A stretch of DNA of 64,000 bases, taken from Microcebus murinus (Eukaryota; Chordata; Mammalia; Primates; Cheirogaleidae). The first letter of the stretch is position 1. Each line of letters opens with the position of its first letter. The translations under genes and the position numbers were made by a program. Where the stretch lies: assembly GCF_040939455.1 (NCBI RefSeq), contig NC_134120.1, positions 15,986,501 to 16,050,500 of the forward strand, written 5' to 3'. The notes beneath the pieces are model-generated. The model worked only from the letters and a program-made list of their open reading frames with translations. It searched no databases and was not told the origin of the DNA. Positions 53,160 through 64,000 of this stretch are shown piece after piece.

Positions 53160-54244
53160 CTGGAAGAGAAATTATTTTGTATTATCTTTTACAGTCTTTG
53201 AAACAGTAACATTTACTAATGCAATACAGTCTACATGTTTGCTTAAACATCTTTCTTGATTAAAAAAACAGCTAAGAGATTTTCAAAATGGCAATAAAAG
53301 CAGCATTTAGTCAATTATTTGAGACTATTCTATAAACCAAACTAGAGGGAGAGGGAGTATATTTATGAAACCGATGATTCATAGATATGAAACCATAAAT
53401 TGCAGGCTATTACCAGAAAAAACAGCAGGGACATACAAAGAGCCATCCTCATGAAAATATAAAAATTTCCCTCAAGAAAATTAGCGCTGATATGATTTTT
53501 CTATCAAGAAGGAAATTAACTTTGCTGACTTTCCCTTTACCTGCTACAAATGTGTTTTGGAGAGCAATAGAGTAGATGGGGGAAGGCTGAAAGTGTTCAT
53601 TATTTATATAAATACTGAAATCTGAAGAACATTTTATAGAGAACTATATTAATGAGCAGATTTTATAATCAGAAAAAAAACCTGCCAGTGATAAGCCAAA
53701 ACAGAATTTTTTTCCTAAAATAACCAGGTTAAAAAATACTTGCCTACTTATCCTTCAATCCTCCTCTCCCTCCATTCATCCACCCATCAATCTATTGAAA
53801 TAGATTGAAATATTCACCTCATAAGAACAAGGCAAAGATAATTCTGTCATCGGAATGGACAAAAGACAGGCTGCCAAATATCCTTCAAAACTAAGATGAA
53901 GCCCATGCTATGAAGGAATATGTATGTCTGTGCATTTGCACATTGCCTAATACTTTTAAACACGGCTCTTAAAAATTATATGTAAAAAAACTGAGACTGG
54001 AAAATCACCACCTCACCAGCATCTACAGAAATATTTTACTCAAAGTGCTATTTGCCTTTATCAATCTATTTCCTTTAACATACCAGTTCAGGAAGAAGTT
54101 TCTCTTAAAAAAAAAAAAAAGAAAGAAAAAAGCAATACAGCACACCATAAAAATATAAAACATAGAACTCATATTAACACTAGACTGGCATTTTAAAAAA
54201 TCAGCACTTTCTCCACCTACAACTCCACAGTGAATCTAATCCTA

Positions 54245-54800
54245 AATAATGGGGTTTCATACTTTGCACCATGAACGGAGCCGGGGATGGCAATGCGCAG
54301 GGGAGCTGGAGAGGAGCCCGGAGCACAGTGGCAGGCCCGGCCACCCCGGGCTGCAGCGGTCCTGGGGGGCAGCTGGGAGGAAATGCACACAGGAAATGAC
54401 AGGCAAGGGAAGCAAACAACAACATAAGAGCACAAAACAAATGAAGAACCAGCCACAGCACCGCGAGGAGAGGAGGATGAGGGCACGAGGGTAGGTCTGC
54501 CACCCGAGAGCAGCACGGACATACGAACCAGGAGAAGCAAGGCAGCCCCAGCCACGGAGCTGCACTCTCTGCTGCGGGGAGGGAGGGACACAGAGGACCT
54601 CCCCTTGGAGGGAAATACATTGCAAGAGCCCCAATCCCCGGCTTTGGTCCTTAGCTCCGCATCCAGCAAGCAAGCAAGTCCCCTAGGGGGCTGCCTCACT
54701 TGCAAGGATGCAAGGGGGGAGGGGGTCCCCTGCTCTCCTGGTGGCTGAGCCAGCCACAGCAACTAAAGGGGGAACAATGGCCTCCGTCCTTCCCAGGCAT
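54245..54800. promoter_or_regulatory. GC-rich patch, possible alternative promoter or untranslated first exon
   Basis: This is an isolated GC-rich block with roughly 15-20 CpG sites inside AT-rich intron. On the minus strand it has an upstream ATTAAAAG box (about 54847-54854) and a CCATTGTTC SOX-type motif (about 54775-54783). A 139-aa minus ORF (54201-54620) starts with ATG but is low complexity. NEDD4L is known to use several alternative 5' exons; whether this is one is inference. Confidence 0.3.
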
Positions 54801-55668
54801 CCTCTCCCCACTAATCACAATGCCGGCTCCCGTTTGCAAAACTGACTTTTAATGCCCGTCCTAATGCCAGGTGGAGGACATGCTGCAGCTACCGTTCCTT
54901 ACACAAAATGACCCATCGGGTGGATATGAGGTGTCTGCATAGCAGCAGGAGAGTTATTAATAGAATTTTTTTAAAGCAATCATGCTGTCCAGGAAATGTT
55001 TAACAAAGTGTTAGACTATCTAACCACCTTCCCAAGGGAAAGGAAAAAAATAGTAATCCATAAATAATACTAAAGCACAGAAGAAAACATGCCATCTTCA
55101 GTAAAGCTCCCAAATTATGTACAATATATGCACATATTTACCCCATATGTATATAAATATAAATACATGGATATAATTATGGATACAAATCTTTAATGAA
55201 ACATGTACATAAGACTTATGAAAACAAAACATATGCATATACATACACATATAGCTTTATTATTAATATATTTTATGTTTTCATGTAGCTAGCCAAGTAT
55301 TTCCCTTCCCCTGGTAATAGCTGTTTCAAGTTAAATCATTCCTTTTGTGCCTACCAACACCACAAACCACTCCATTTCATTAAATGTATTTTAAATTATT
55401 TTTAGTTTCTTTAAAAAAGAAATAAGGCAACTAGAACAATCCTCATTTGACTGTATTCTTTGCAAGAAAAAAAATTACTACTTGTAATAAGGCTTATTTT
55501 TAGAATACTATTTTTTATAGTCATTTAACTGAAAACCAGAATGGATATCTTGAGTTAATACTGACAAGTTTTGGTCTGTGGAGACCTTATAGATTTAATA
55601 CTGCAATATGCTTGAAATAAAATATTGCCATCTTATCCTTAAAATATCAACTTCTACAAAACCAAATC

Positions 55669-56045
55669 CAGTCATGTGTTGCTTAACGATGGGTATATGT
55701 TCGGGGAAATGTGTCATTAGGCAATTTTGTCATTGTGGGAACATCACAGAGTGTACTTATACAAATCTAGATGATATAGCCTACTACACACATAGGCTAT
55801 ACAGTATGGTTAATTGCTCCTAGGCTACAAACCTGTATGGCAATGTTACTGTGCTGAATACTGTAGGCAATTGTAACATAATGGTATTTGTATGTCTAAA
55901 CATAAGAAAAGGTACAGTAAAACTATGGTACAAAAGATAAAAAGTGGTACATCTGTATAGCACAGCTCCATTATAATTTTATGGAACCACCATGGCATAT
56001 GTGATCTACCATAGATTGAAAGGGTGTTATGCAGCACATGACTGT
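55669..56045 (+). mobile_element. MER2-type pogo/Tigger DNA transposon, 377 bp
   Basis: The terminal inverted repeats CAGTCATGTGTTGCTTAAC and (reverse strand) CAGTCATGTGCTGCATAAC are recognisable as the MER2 ends, followed on the right by TA as expected for a TA-duplicating element. The interior contains the family block TAGCCTACTACACAC and GCTCCTAGGCTACAAACCTG. It ends 58 bp from a C2 exon donor. Confidence 0.9.
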
Positions 56046-56103
56046 ACATTCTTTAACTGGATTGATGACTTTGATGAAACTTAGTTAAGGATGGAGAACC
56101 TAC

Positions 56104-56185
56104 CTTTTTAATTGTTTTTGTCTGCACCAAAGCAAGTTCTCTATTCTCATCCGCTACGTACAACGAAAGTTTCACATACGGATCA
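56104..56185 (-). CDS. NEDD4L: NEDD4L C2-domain exon [20 protein letters not shown]...TIKK
   Basis: This 82-bp exon starts with the last base of a serine codon (T, acceptor TTTTCTTGCAG) and then reads 27 codons: [18 protein letters not shown] followed by LVQTKTIKK. It ends AAG at a GTAGGT donor, phase 0. The [11 protein letters not shown] stretch distinguishes NEDD4L from NEDD4, whose equivalent region differs. The Asp in the (S)DPY motif is a conserved calcium ligand of C2 loop 1. The preceding exon (…VKVVSGIDLAKKDIFGA) is not seen between here and the window end, so it lies more than 7.8 kb upstream. A MER2 DNA transposon ends 58 bp past the donor, and an 84-bp tandem duplication starts about 95 bp before the acceptor. 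Confidence 0.97.
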
Positions 56186-56279
56186 CTGCAAGAAAATATT
56201 TCAGATTTAACAGGATTATACTTTTAATTTAAAACAAAGTAGTTAAACCTAAATGAAAATGCATATTATCAGGTAAAGT

Positions 56280-56447
56280 CCCAGCTCGTGTTATTTTCAC
56301 ACACTAAGCAATAACATTTTTAACATGCCTACTAAATCAGTATACTTTGAAAAAAGTTTCTATCCCAGCTCATGTTATTTTCACTCACTAAGCAATAACA
56401 CTTTTAACATGCCTACTAAATCAGTATACTCTGAAAAAAGTTTCTAT
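56280..56447. repeat. 84-bp tandem duplication next to the C2 exon
   Basis: Two copies start at CCAGCTC(G/A)TGTTATTTTC (56281 and 56365) and differ at only a few positions. They lie about 95 bp upstream of the exon acceptor at 56185. Confidence 0.95.
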
Positions 56448-57788
56448 CAACCAGAGCCAATAATGTTTATTTAAAATCAAATAAAAAAAGAAAACGAAAC
56501 CCACATTCTAACTTTAAAGATAATTTTCCCTATAATTCAGATTAATTTGCTGCTTTTTTAACCTAGATTCTGAAAAGATCAGAACATATTAAAAGGTATA
56601 TAGAATTTGTTCAGATTAGCAAAATTTAGCTAGAAAGTTTAGTTTATATCTTATTCATATTCTTATTTCCAGTGTGTAAGTGATTAGTGGAGGTAAAACA
56701 GCCATTACCAGCACCTGCCATCTTACAGATAAAAAAAAAAAAAATCCCCCAAAACTAAAGCCTAGAGATTTGCCTGAAGTTATAAATTTGAGTAAAGTCT
56801 AGATTAAATTTCAGATTTACTGACTACAAGTCCCAGAATTTCTCACACACATCACGCTATCTTTAATAATTATTTCCATGGGAAACTGAAATCTTTTAGC
56901 AAGATGTATATTGAAACTATTACTTAATGTGGACTACCTACTAAGAGAGTTTAGTCCACTCCTATTTTCTAGCATTGCTAAACCTGGGGTAGCTCAGATC
57001 TAGTCAAACTATCACTTTGTAAGAATTTGGGGCCCAGGAGAATTCCTTTTGTTTCACACTTGCGATCCTGAAAAATCATAAAAAGGCTCTCATGTATTTA
57101 ACACCCAAATTTCCCCTCATCTAATTATCTATAGCCGAAGATTTATTTCCATTCATCCATCATGTTAACTTTATGCAATTTGAAAATTATCCTTTAGTGG
57201 ATAAACCATGACTATTAGCTCTTACTTTGCAATGTCCAGGATATTCCCAAACATCGCATAGAGTACCTTAAAATGCTGAGACTATGTTGATTTCTATTTG
57301 ATATCACAGATAATAAACATGCCATGAAACCCTTTAAAAGTATGAAAAAATTAAAAGTTTGGTAGTAAACAGGACTGTAGTCAATACCAAAAAAAAAAAA
57401 CAACAACAACAAATCAAAGGTCTGCGAAAAATATTGTCTGTGTATATACAGTATTTATTACCCATAAAATGCATCTTAATAGAAGCTATAACACATATCC
57501 AAAAAAAAAACAACAGCAATAGAATCTGTTCTATTATCTCATTAAGGGTGAATATTTTTAACATTCTGGTTTAGAAGATCTGAGTCAATCTTGCCTCTTA
57601 TCCATAAGCTATAAATCTTTATTTGGTTAAAGAACATCTAACCAGATACTCCCACTTCTCCTTATACGGAAATCCTCAACCTCAGAAAGATGAAGCAAGA
57701 GCCAGCACCCAGCCTGAGCACCTTCCTAAATGGGAGCTCATGGTCTCAGGATGGGGGGGTGGGAGTGTGTGAATCAGGTGTCACTTTC

Positions 57789-57995
57789 CAGGTGAGTGAT
57801 GCTCAGACTTCAGTGTATCAGAATCACCTAGAGGAGGGGATGGTTAAAACACAGATTGCTCTGTGCCTTGCCCAAAGCTGAATCTGGTCCAGGGTGGAGC
57901 CCTAGCGATCTGCATTTCTAACAAGTTCCCACTGAGGCTCACGGAGTGGTGTCTCCGTGGCTCCTGATCCAGGAACCACACCCAGAGAACCACTG
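57789..57995 (-). repeat. MER5A hAT remnant
   Basis: The sequence reads in reverse orientation: TCAGAATCACCTAGAGG, GTTAAAACACAGATTGCT and ATTTCTAACAAGTTCCCA, ending GAGAACCACTG. No matching target duplication was found, so the ends have decayed. Confidence 0.75.
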
Positions 57996-58629
57996 TTCTA
58001 GATGGTGTTTGCAAAGAGTCTTTTTCAGCTACATGAACTAAATAAAATTCCTATGTGTAGCCACCAAGCTATCGCTTTAAAAGAACAAACATCAGCCAAA
58101 GAAAACACCTCAAGGCCTGATTTTCAATGTTATCTCAAGAACAGGCTCCCAGCACACCGCACACAATCCTGGGTTCTAAGAAATACCATAAACTCCGCTG
58201 CCATCTCTTTATGCCCCTTGGCTATCATGATTGCTGGCTACTATATAACTGCAATAGAGGGCTAAGCATGCACCTTAATAGAACATCCACATTCTTCCGC
58301 TGGTCATTCATTTACCCCAGTCTGTATCCCTTGCTTGAACAGCCCACAGTGAGTGACACACGCAGCGGTGGGTGGTGTCTCAGTGTCAGACAGTATGTCT
58401 TCCAGCTGTAATAAGGAAGTCATATCTGAACACATAAGGTCTCGAGTGCTCATCCACGTAGGTACTAAGCTATCCTCAACCCTGTGAAAGATTGACCAAG
58501 GAAACTTCCTGGAACAGAATTCAGCCAAAGGCCAAGGTACCCGAGCTGGTTAAAGGATGGTAGGGTGTAAGTTGTAGGGGAGAGGGGAAACAGTCGCCCA
58601 GATGGCTCCTTTCCCTTTCTGCTGGGGCT

Positions 58630-58795
58630 TAACTACTCTTAACTCCAGCCTGTTCACGAATAAAATGGGAGTGACAATGCCTAACTCAGGGGGTCACTGG
58701 CAAGGATCAGAGAAAATTAGGCATTAATACGAGTACCCAGCACAGTGCCAAACACACGGCGCAAGCGCCCCCATAAACCACAGCCGTAATTATCA
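58630..58795 (+). repeat. MIR
   Basis: AATAAAATGGGAGTGACAAT and TACCCAGCACAGTGCCAAAC match forward MIR. Confidence 0.7.
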
Positions 58796-59424
58796 TTCTC
58801 ATCCCTCCTCTCTTAGGAGACACTTGAGGCTCTCTGTTGCTCCTTTTGACACCCTGCTTCTGCCATGATTACAGAGCCGATGCTGATTGCCTCACAGCAC
58901 ACACTGGGCGCCGGCCAACCACAGCCTGCCCGGTAGTCCATGCTTCCTCCTCATTCAGACCGCGTGGAAGCCCCCGGGGATCCCAGTAGAGATGATCAAA
59001 CTGGGAATCTTATTCACAACAAAGATCCCCAGAACTCACTCTCGGCACCTACTTACTCTTCCAGTGGCTGCCGTTCAGTTACAACTCAGGGTTAGCATTG
59101 ATGACGTGACTCTCTAATAAGAAGCCCACCACACCTTGTAGGAACATGCGGATTAGAAGAGAAATTCTAGTTTGCAAACCTTTTGTTTTCTCTGCTTAGT
59201 AAAAGCTGCTTAGGCATCCCATTCTTCCTTTCAGCTTTTCCAAGTAGACAACAAACTGGGATTGGGATTCAAACAACCTTCTATTTACTGAGCACCTACT
59301 ACTATATGCCAGGCAAGGAGACAAGCTCCAGAAATAAAAGACACTGCACTGTCGCTGGCCATGTGAACAGAGCAGAGAGAAATAAAACAATGATGGTGAC
59401 AAAGTGCCCGGGGAATGCAACAGC

Positions 59425-59590
59425 AGCAGTCCTCGGTCTCTCGCAAGCCAGAGTCATCTGAAATCTGGGAGCCTGGCCCCACCCCAGACCTGCTAGATCA
59501 GAATCTCCAGGGTCAGGATCTGGGGCTCTGTATTTATTGGGTGTCCCAGGTGACTGCTGTGCACTGGTCCATCTGGGCGCCACTGCCACA
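59425..59590 (+). repeat. MER5A-like remnant
   Basis: The core CCCCACCCCAGACCTGCTAG and ATCAGAATCTCC match MER5A forward. The flanks are eroded. Confidence 0.6.
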
Positions 59591-59734
59591 GAGCTGTCTG
59601 AAGGCCCACACAGGGCTGGGACGCCTGGGCCAAGAACAAGGTGAGGGTTTTCCAGGCAGAAAGATCACAGGACCTTTGCCTGGAGCTGGGGTTTGGAACA
59701 TTGAAAAGTCTGGCACAGCTGCAGTTGAGGGCTC

Positions 59735-59945
59735 AGGAGACAAGGCAGCCAGACATTCCTGCTGGGCTCAAATCCCAGCTTCCCTATTTGCAGCTCCATG
59801 ACTTTGAGAAACTCACGTAGCCTCTCCGGGCCTCGGTTTCACCATCTATGAAATGGGGATCATAGCACTGCTTCCCTTATAAAAAGACTATCGGGAAGAT
59901 TAAAATCACAATAGTGTTTGACATTTAGAAAGCACTCAAATGATT
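59735..59945 (+). repeat. MIR, nearly complete
   Basis: GCTCAAATCCCAGCTTCCCT, TTTCACCATCTATGAAATGG and AGAAAGCACTCAAATG follow the forward MIR consensus in order. Confidence 0.85.
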
Positions 59946-61889
59946 GCCATTGCCTTCACCATCATCATGAGGTTGTTGACATATAGAAGATTCAAGATCA
60001 GATTCATTATAAGGACAATAGGCACAGAGACCAGCCGGAAGGCTTCTACACCAAAGAGCAAGAAAAGTCTATACAGAGAAGTGGGGAGGATCAAAAAGGA
60101 AGGACTGCACACTCATCCAAAGATGGTCTCAGATGGGTGGCCAACTGAGTATGGCAGGTAGGCAGATTAGGAGGACAGGGGAGTCCACATCAACCTCCAG
60201 GTCTCGGGCTCTTGACAGTATACGTCATTACACAAGGGGCCCTCAAATCTTTTGCTCCATGTTCATGATGACGCGTCTATACATAAGTCTGCAAGCGCCC
60301 ATTAAATGATGATGGTCTGAGCTGTCTCTCATCAGAGGATCCTAATAATTTGGTGCTATTTCAACTAGAAGTTCGAAAATTCAGACTGGCCTCCAAATCT
60401 ACATGTCTAGGTAGGGCAGACCCCAAAATACGCCCCGAAGAATCTTAGGAGCCGCATTATATCTCATTGTTGACTCACAAACTAGACACCTCATCGGGAC
60501 ACACAAGATTACGTTTGAGGGGAAAAAATAGAAGGGACACATCATCCCATCTTAGAGATAAGAGACACATCAGAAACCGCACGAAATCAATGGCCGGAAG
60601 GCAGAGCCTTGTAACTGGAATGAAATCCCAAGGAGTCCAGCAGCTGCCAAAATTCACAGGTATCTGCTCTCTCAGAAGCCACCAAGAAATGCTGGTAAAA
60701 TCCATTCTGATGTTGCAAAACGTCCAAGAGAAAAGTTTCTTAATTGTTGTCTGTTTCCTTCTTGGCATAGAGCCCCATGCTAAAAATTCTGTTTCCTCTC
60801 CCTGGGCCCCTGGCTCCTGTTATCTCTAGTAGATCTCAACTAGGCTTAAAATGATCCAAACATAGAAACCTGACTCGGTCTCATTCCACCTTCACCACCA
60901 CTATGCAAATTACAGTGCAGATGGGGTCATTTGTCAGGGGAGTTGAAAACGAGACTTTCTGGGTTTGCCCTGTCATTCAACCTTCTGGGACACACTGAAC
61001 AAGGACAGTTGGTCCCGACATGCCATTGACAGGTGATGCTTAACCATCTTCACCTGACTCGCCGGAAGCGTTCTATGTTCTTTTGCACTTACTGTTTACT
61101 CACTTTTATCAGAATAGTCTTCGCTGATATCCACAAATTTGGGGGTTGAGGGGAGGGCAGGGCAACGAGGAGGAAGGACGGGGTAGGTGTTGCCTCCAAA
61201 GGGTGAAATGTCAAGGTGGATGACAGTCGGACTGCAGCCGGGTTACAATGACACTGCCTTGTCTACCAGCTATAAAGGTGCCCTTCCAAGATACGTGGAT
61301 ATCAGAAGAACAATGAGAAAGGTCTTCATTTTTCAACCATGCCTCCTAAGTAGCAACCCTACCATAACACAGGGAAACAACAATTCTTCCCTGTAAAAAA
61401 AAGGTGCTCAGTATGGTACTGGGGTAGCCTGTGAGAGGTTCCCGACTTTCTTCCCTGTTAGCAAAGAGCAGAGGGCTGATTACACAGCGCCACAGACCAA
61501 ATTTATTTTGTCCACCCGACACACTGAGACTTAGCCAACCCAGAGAAAGTTTCATTGCGAAACCCGTTTTGTTAAATGACAACTTGTTTTGTTGAAGGGT
61601 TCCTCATTCTTTTCCACTTTGCCTATTACTGTCAGTGTTACGTCAATGATTTATATCCTCAATGAAGAAATAACACAAAAACATTTACATGCGATAAGGA
61701 AAAAAATACCTAGAAAGTGTGAGAGAAGAAATAAAACACATGACTCCGTGCAATAATATTGAAACTGAAGTTTTTAGCCAACAAATTATCAAAGACTGAA
61801 AAGAGTTAACACTTTCTAGAGAGAGGCAGACATTTCAATTTTACTATTCTACTACTGGAAAGCCAAAGTATTACATGTTTTCTGAAAAG

Positions 61890-62260
61890 CCAATGTGGCA
61901 GAAGTATCTAGAGCTTTCCAAGAGTGGATGCCCTGTGATTCATCAAATTTATTTCTAAGGATTAATCCCAAACAAATAATCATAGATGGAGGTAAATATT
62001 TATCTGCAAAAGATATTCACTACAGCATCATAAATAATAGGAAAAAAATCAGAAGCAACCTTCCAAGCCCAACAGAAAAGTGATTAAATAAATTATGGTA
62101 CAATCATATGCTAGATTATAAGCTATTAAAAATCAGATATGCAATGAATATCTTAAAATGAGAGAATCACGGTATGATATTAAGGAATAAGCAGGATCTA
62201 AAAATATGACCAACTCAAAAAATATATATGAAAGAAATTGAGAAAAACATAACTAAAAAG
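61890..62260 (+). repeat. L1M-type LINE 3' fragment
   Basis: ATAAATAATAGGAAAAAAAT, AAATAAATTATGGTACAATC and AAGCTATTAAAAATCAGA match old L1 3'-end sequence. It is heavily decayed. Confidence 0.65.
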
Positions 62261-63166
62261 TTAATAGTTATTCTATGTAATAAACTTACGAATTATGTTT
62301 ATTTTCTCATTTATGGTTTTTATTTTTTTCTAAATTTTCTACTGCAGGCAAGTACTACTTCTACCAGTACAATAAAGTTATGAAAATACTCCCCATAGTT
62401 ACACATACACTTCAACTAAAATCTACTCTTCGATGAGGCACTGAACCCTGTCATTTCATGGCCAGCCTACACCTCAATACCAAACCCAAAAAGGCTTCAA
62501 CTATTTTCTCTACCCAGAAAACTGCCTCAAATAGATGACTATTGAAGATTTTTGAAAGAATATGTACATATGTCCCAGCCTTCAAGATTTACTTAAAGGC
62601 ATGAAGTATACTTTGAAATACATCCCTAGTCACCAATCTTGCCAACGAGCCGCTTTATCTTAAATATGTACGATTTTTGAAACCCAAGAGAGCAAGTGTT
62701 AGATTACAGTCAAATGCATTCTTATGTTGGTCCTAAACAGGGGGGAAAAAGGCACTGAAACTTTATGACTTAAGCATATTCTGTGAAGCTGCTGAAAACT
62801 GCACTTTTGGAGACTTCAGATTTTGTTGTTTGGAGCAACTAGTGGTTTACACCTGCATTCTAAGACCTCCTTAGTCAAGTTGAAATCTCAAGCCAAGACT
62901 AACTTCCTCCTTGTACCCTGCCCTTGCCATTTATAACCAGTCCCTTGGGGGTCCCAACCTTGGGCCACAGATACCCCTGGCAACCAGGGGGCAACTATAA
63001 GGAGCATACGTGGTGGTTCATAAAAGTATTTAAGCTACAACAGTTTCTTTTCTTAAAAATAGTTGTTCAAGACCAATATTCTCTAATCTTCTGGTAGTAT
63101 AAATATTCAGTGCAAGACACTAAAAGCAAAAGTTTTATTTACAAATTACTGAAATATCCACATAGC

Positions 63167-63190
63167 CACACACACACACACACACACACA
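63167..63190. repeat. (CA)12 microsatellite
   Basis: A pure CA dinucleotide run of 24 bp. Confidence 0.97.
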
Positions 63191-63234
63191 AAAGATAATC
63201 CATGACTTGCCTTTTTCGCCTTAGCATAAAGGTG

Positions 63235-63277
63235 ATAGCATCTTCTATTATGCTACAGAATAGCATCTTCTATTATG
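63235..63277. repeat. 25-bp short tandem duplication
   Basis: ATAGCATCTTCTATTATG occurs at 63235 and 63260. Confidence 0.9.
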
Positions 63278-63699
63278 TATTCTCCCCATATATGTGCAAC
63301 TACCAGAAGTTAAGAAAACATCTTTCTTTTATAACATATATACTTTGATAGAGCCAAACTCATAAGGCCACAAGGAAAAGGGGAAAAAAACTGTTCCCTT
63401 TTGGAAACTGCTTCGAAATCGATTTAATTCCTCAAAATAGTCATGGAGTGCTCACCAGGCACAAAGGACCAAGGTGGCACCAAAATGGGGGGGCAGGGGA
63501 TAAAGGCAAACAGACACAGACCCTGCCCACAAAGAGGCCGTCCACCCCTGCCCTCCAAAGACCAAAGTCAGACAGGAGCATTCATAATGCGGATTTTGCC
63601 TTTACGAAAGGTGGTGTATATTAAGAACTCAAAGAAGTTTCTAAATGATGATTTTTCTAAAATGATCAGAAATGCAGGAAAAACTTTATGAGCAATGGT

Positions 63700-63870
63700 A
63701 ATAACTTCCAGTATCATTTATTAAGCAACTTCTCATGGCATTGTGCCTGGTGCCTCACAGAGATGCCATCTCTAATCGCTACGACAATCCTAGCAAGGAT
63801 TATTTCCATATCCCCATTGCACAGATAAGAAAAAGGAAATGAATGGTTGAGACCAGAAAGCAAAGAGAAA
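63700..63870 (-). repeat. MIR
   Basis: TTGTGCCTGGTGCCTCACAG, CCATATCCCCATTGCACAGA and a GAAAAAGG tail match reverse MIR. Confidence 0.75.
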
Positions 63871-64000
63871 AATCCCAAGATAGGATCTGTTCCTACAAGA
63901 GCCTGGTGGAATACCGAGTTACCAGACCAGCTCGCCCACTTCCCTCGTGCTTAAAAAAAGAAAAGCGAATCCAACTAGAACTTTATGAAACAAAAGTTCA

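Larger units (their letters stand above)
53160..56103 (-). other. NEDD4L: NEDD4L C2 intron with a GC-rich patch and a MER2 element
   Basis: A 2.9-kb intron between the TIKK and TLNPKW exons. It contains a GC-rich patch at 54.25-54.80 kb and a MER2 transposon at 55669-56045. No conserved coding exon is recognised. Confidence 0.85.
56186..64000 (-). other. NEDD4L: NEDD4L intron upstream of the DPYVKL exon (incomplete)
   Basis: At least 7.8 kb of intron. It carries MER5A and MIR remnants, an L1 3'-end fragment near 62 kb, a (CA)12 microsatellite and small tandem duplications. The exon encoding IDLAKKDIFGA was not found. Confidence 0.85.

Noticed and set aside
54201..54620. 139-codon minus ORF with an ATG and a hydrophobic stretch
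   Set aside because: Low-complexity translation of GC-rich DNA, no recognised family and no convincing donor site. Kept only as a possible regulatory patch.

Overview
This is a primate nuclear DNA window from a lemur-like (strepsirrhine) genome. The evidence is four Alu dimers whose middle region carries the 'TTGGCCAA(C/T)TAAT...' insertion and 'GCTAGGCTGACGCCA' right arm seen in lemur and galago Alus, together with ancient mammalian MIR, L2, MER5A, MER2, MLT1 and hAT-Charlie remnants. The low gene density and long introns fit a mammalian gene.

The window lies inside one gene on the minus strand, NEDD4L (NEDD4-2), a HECT-type E3 ubiquitin ligase. Three small exons of the C2 domain are recognised by exact reading frame and consensus splice sites: 56104-56185 ([17 protein letters not shown]...), 53121-53159 (TLNPKWNEEFYFR) and 50663-50716 (VNPSNHRLLFEVFDENRL). 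Downstream of these in the gene, at 46128-47249, sits a large GC-rich exon. It begins with an ATG in a CACCATGG context and encodes 374 residues. Its start (MAHRLRFHFGSGRSNT) resembles the unique N-terminus of the long NEDD4 isoform, so it is the alternative first coding exon of a long NEDD4L isoform with its own CpG-island promoter. All junctions are in phase 0 except the 5' side of the 56 kb exon, so either the FDENRL exon or the long exon can join the same next exon (the TRDDF part of C2). That exon was not found in the window and presumably lies beyond position 1.

Layout from left to right: 1-46127 is the intron after the long exon. It holds MIRs, a 2.4-kb degraded hAT transposon with intact 8-bp target duplications (3872-6286), lemur Alus, two short hAT elements with target duplications, LTR remnants, L2 fragments and a 41-bp minisatellite. 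46128-47249 is the long first exon, and 47250-47720 its probable promoter and 5' UTR with an overlapping uORF. 47720-56185 contains the C2 exons and introns, with a second GC-rich patch at 54.2-54.8 kb. 56186-64000 is upstream intron with more MIR, MER5A and L1 remnants. No other protein-coding or RNA gene is supported.

The most interesting points are the alternative N-terminus that replaces the calcium-binding half of the C2 domain with a serine/arginine-rich extension, a uORF overlapping its start codon, and a 38-bp copy of the exon's interior lying 0.8 kb upstream of its ATG.
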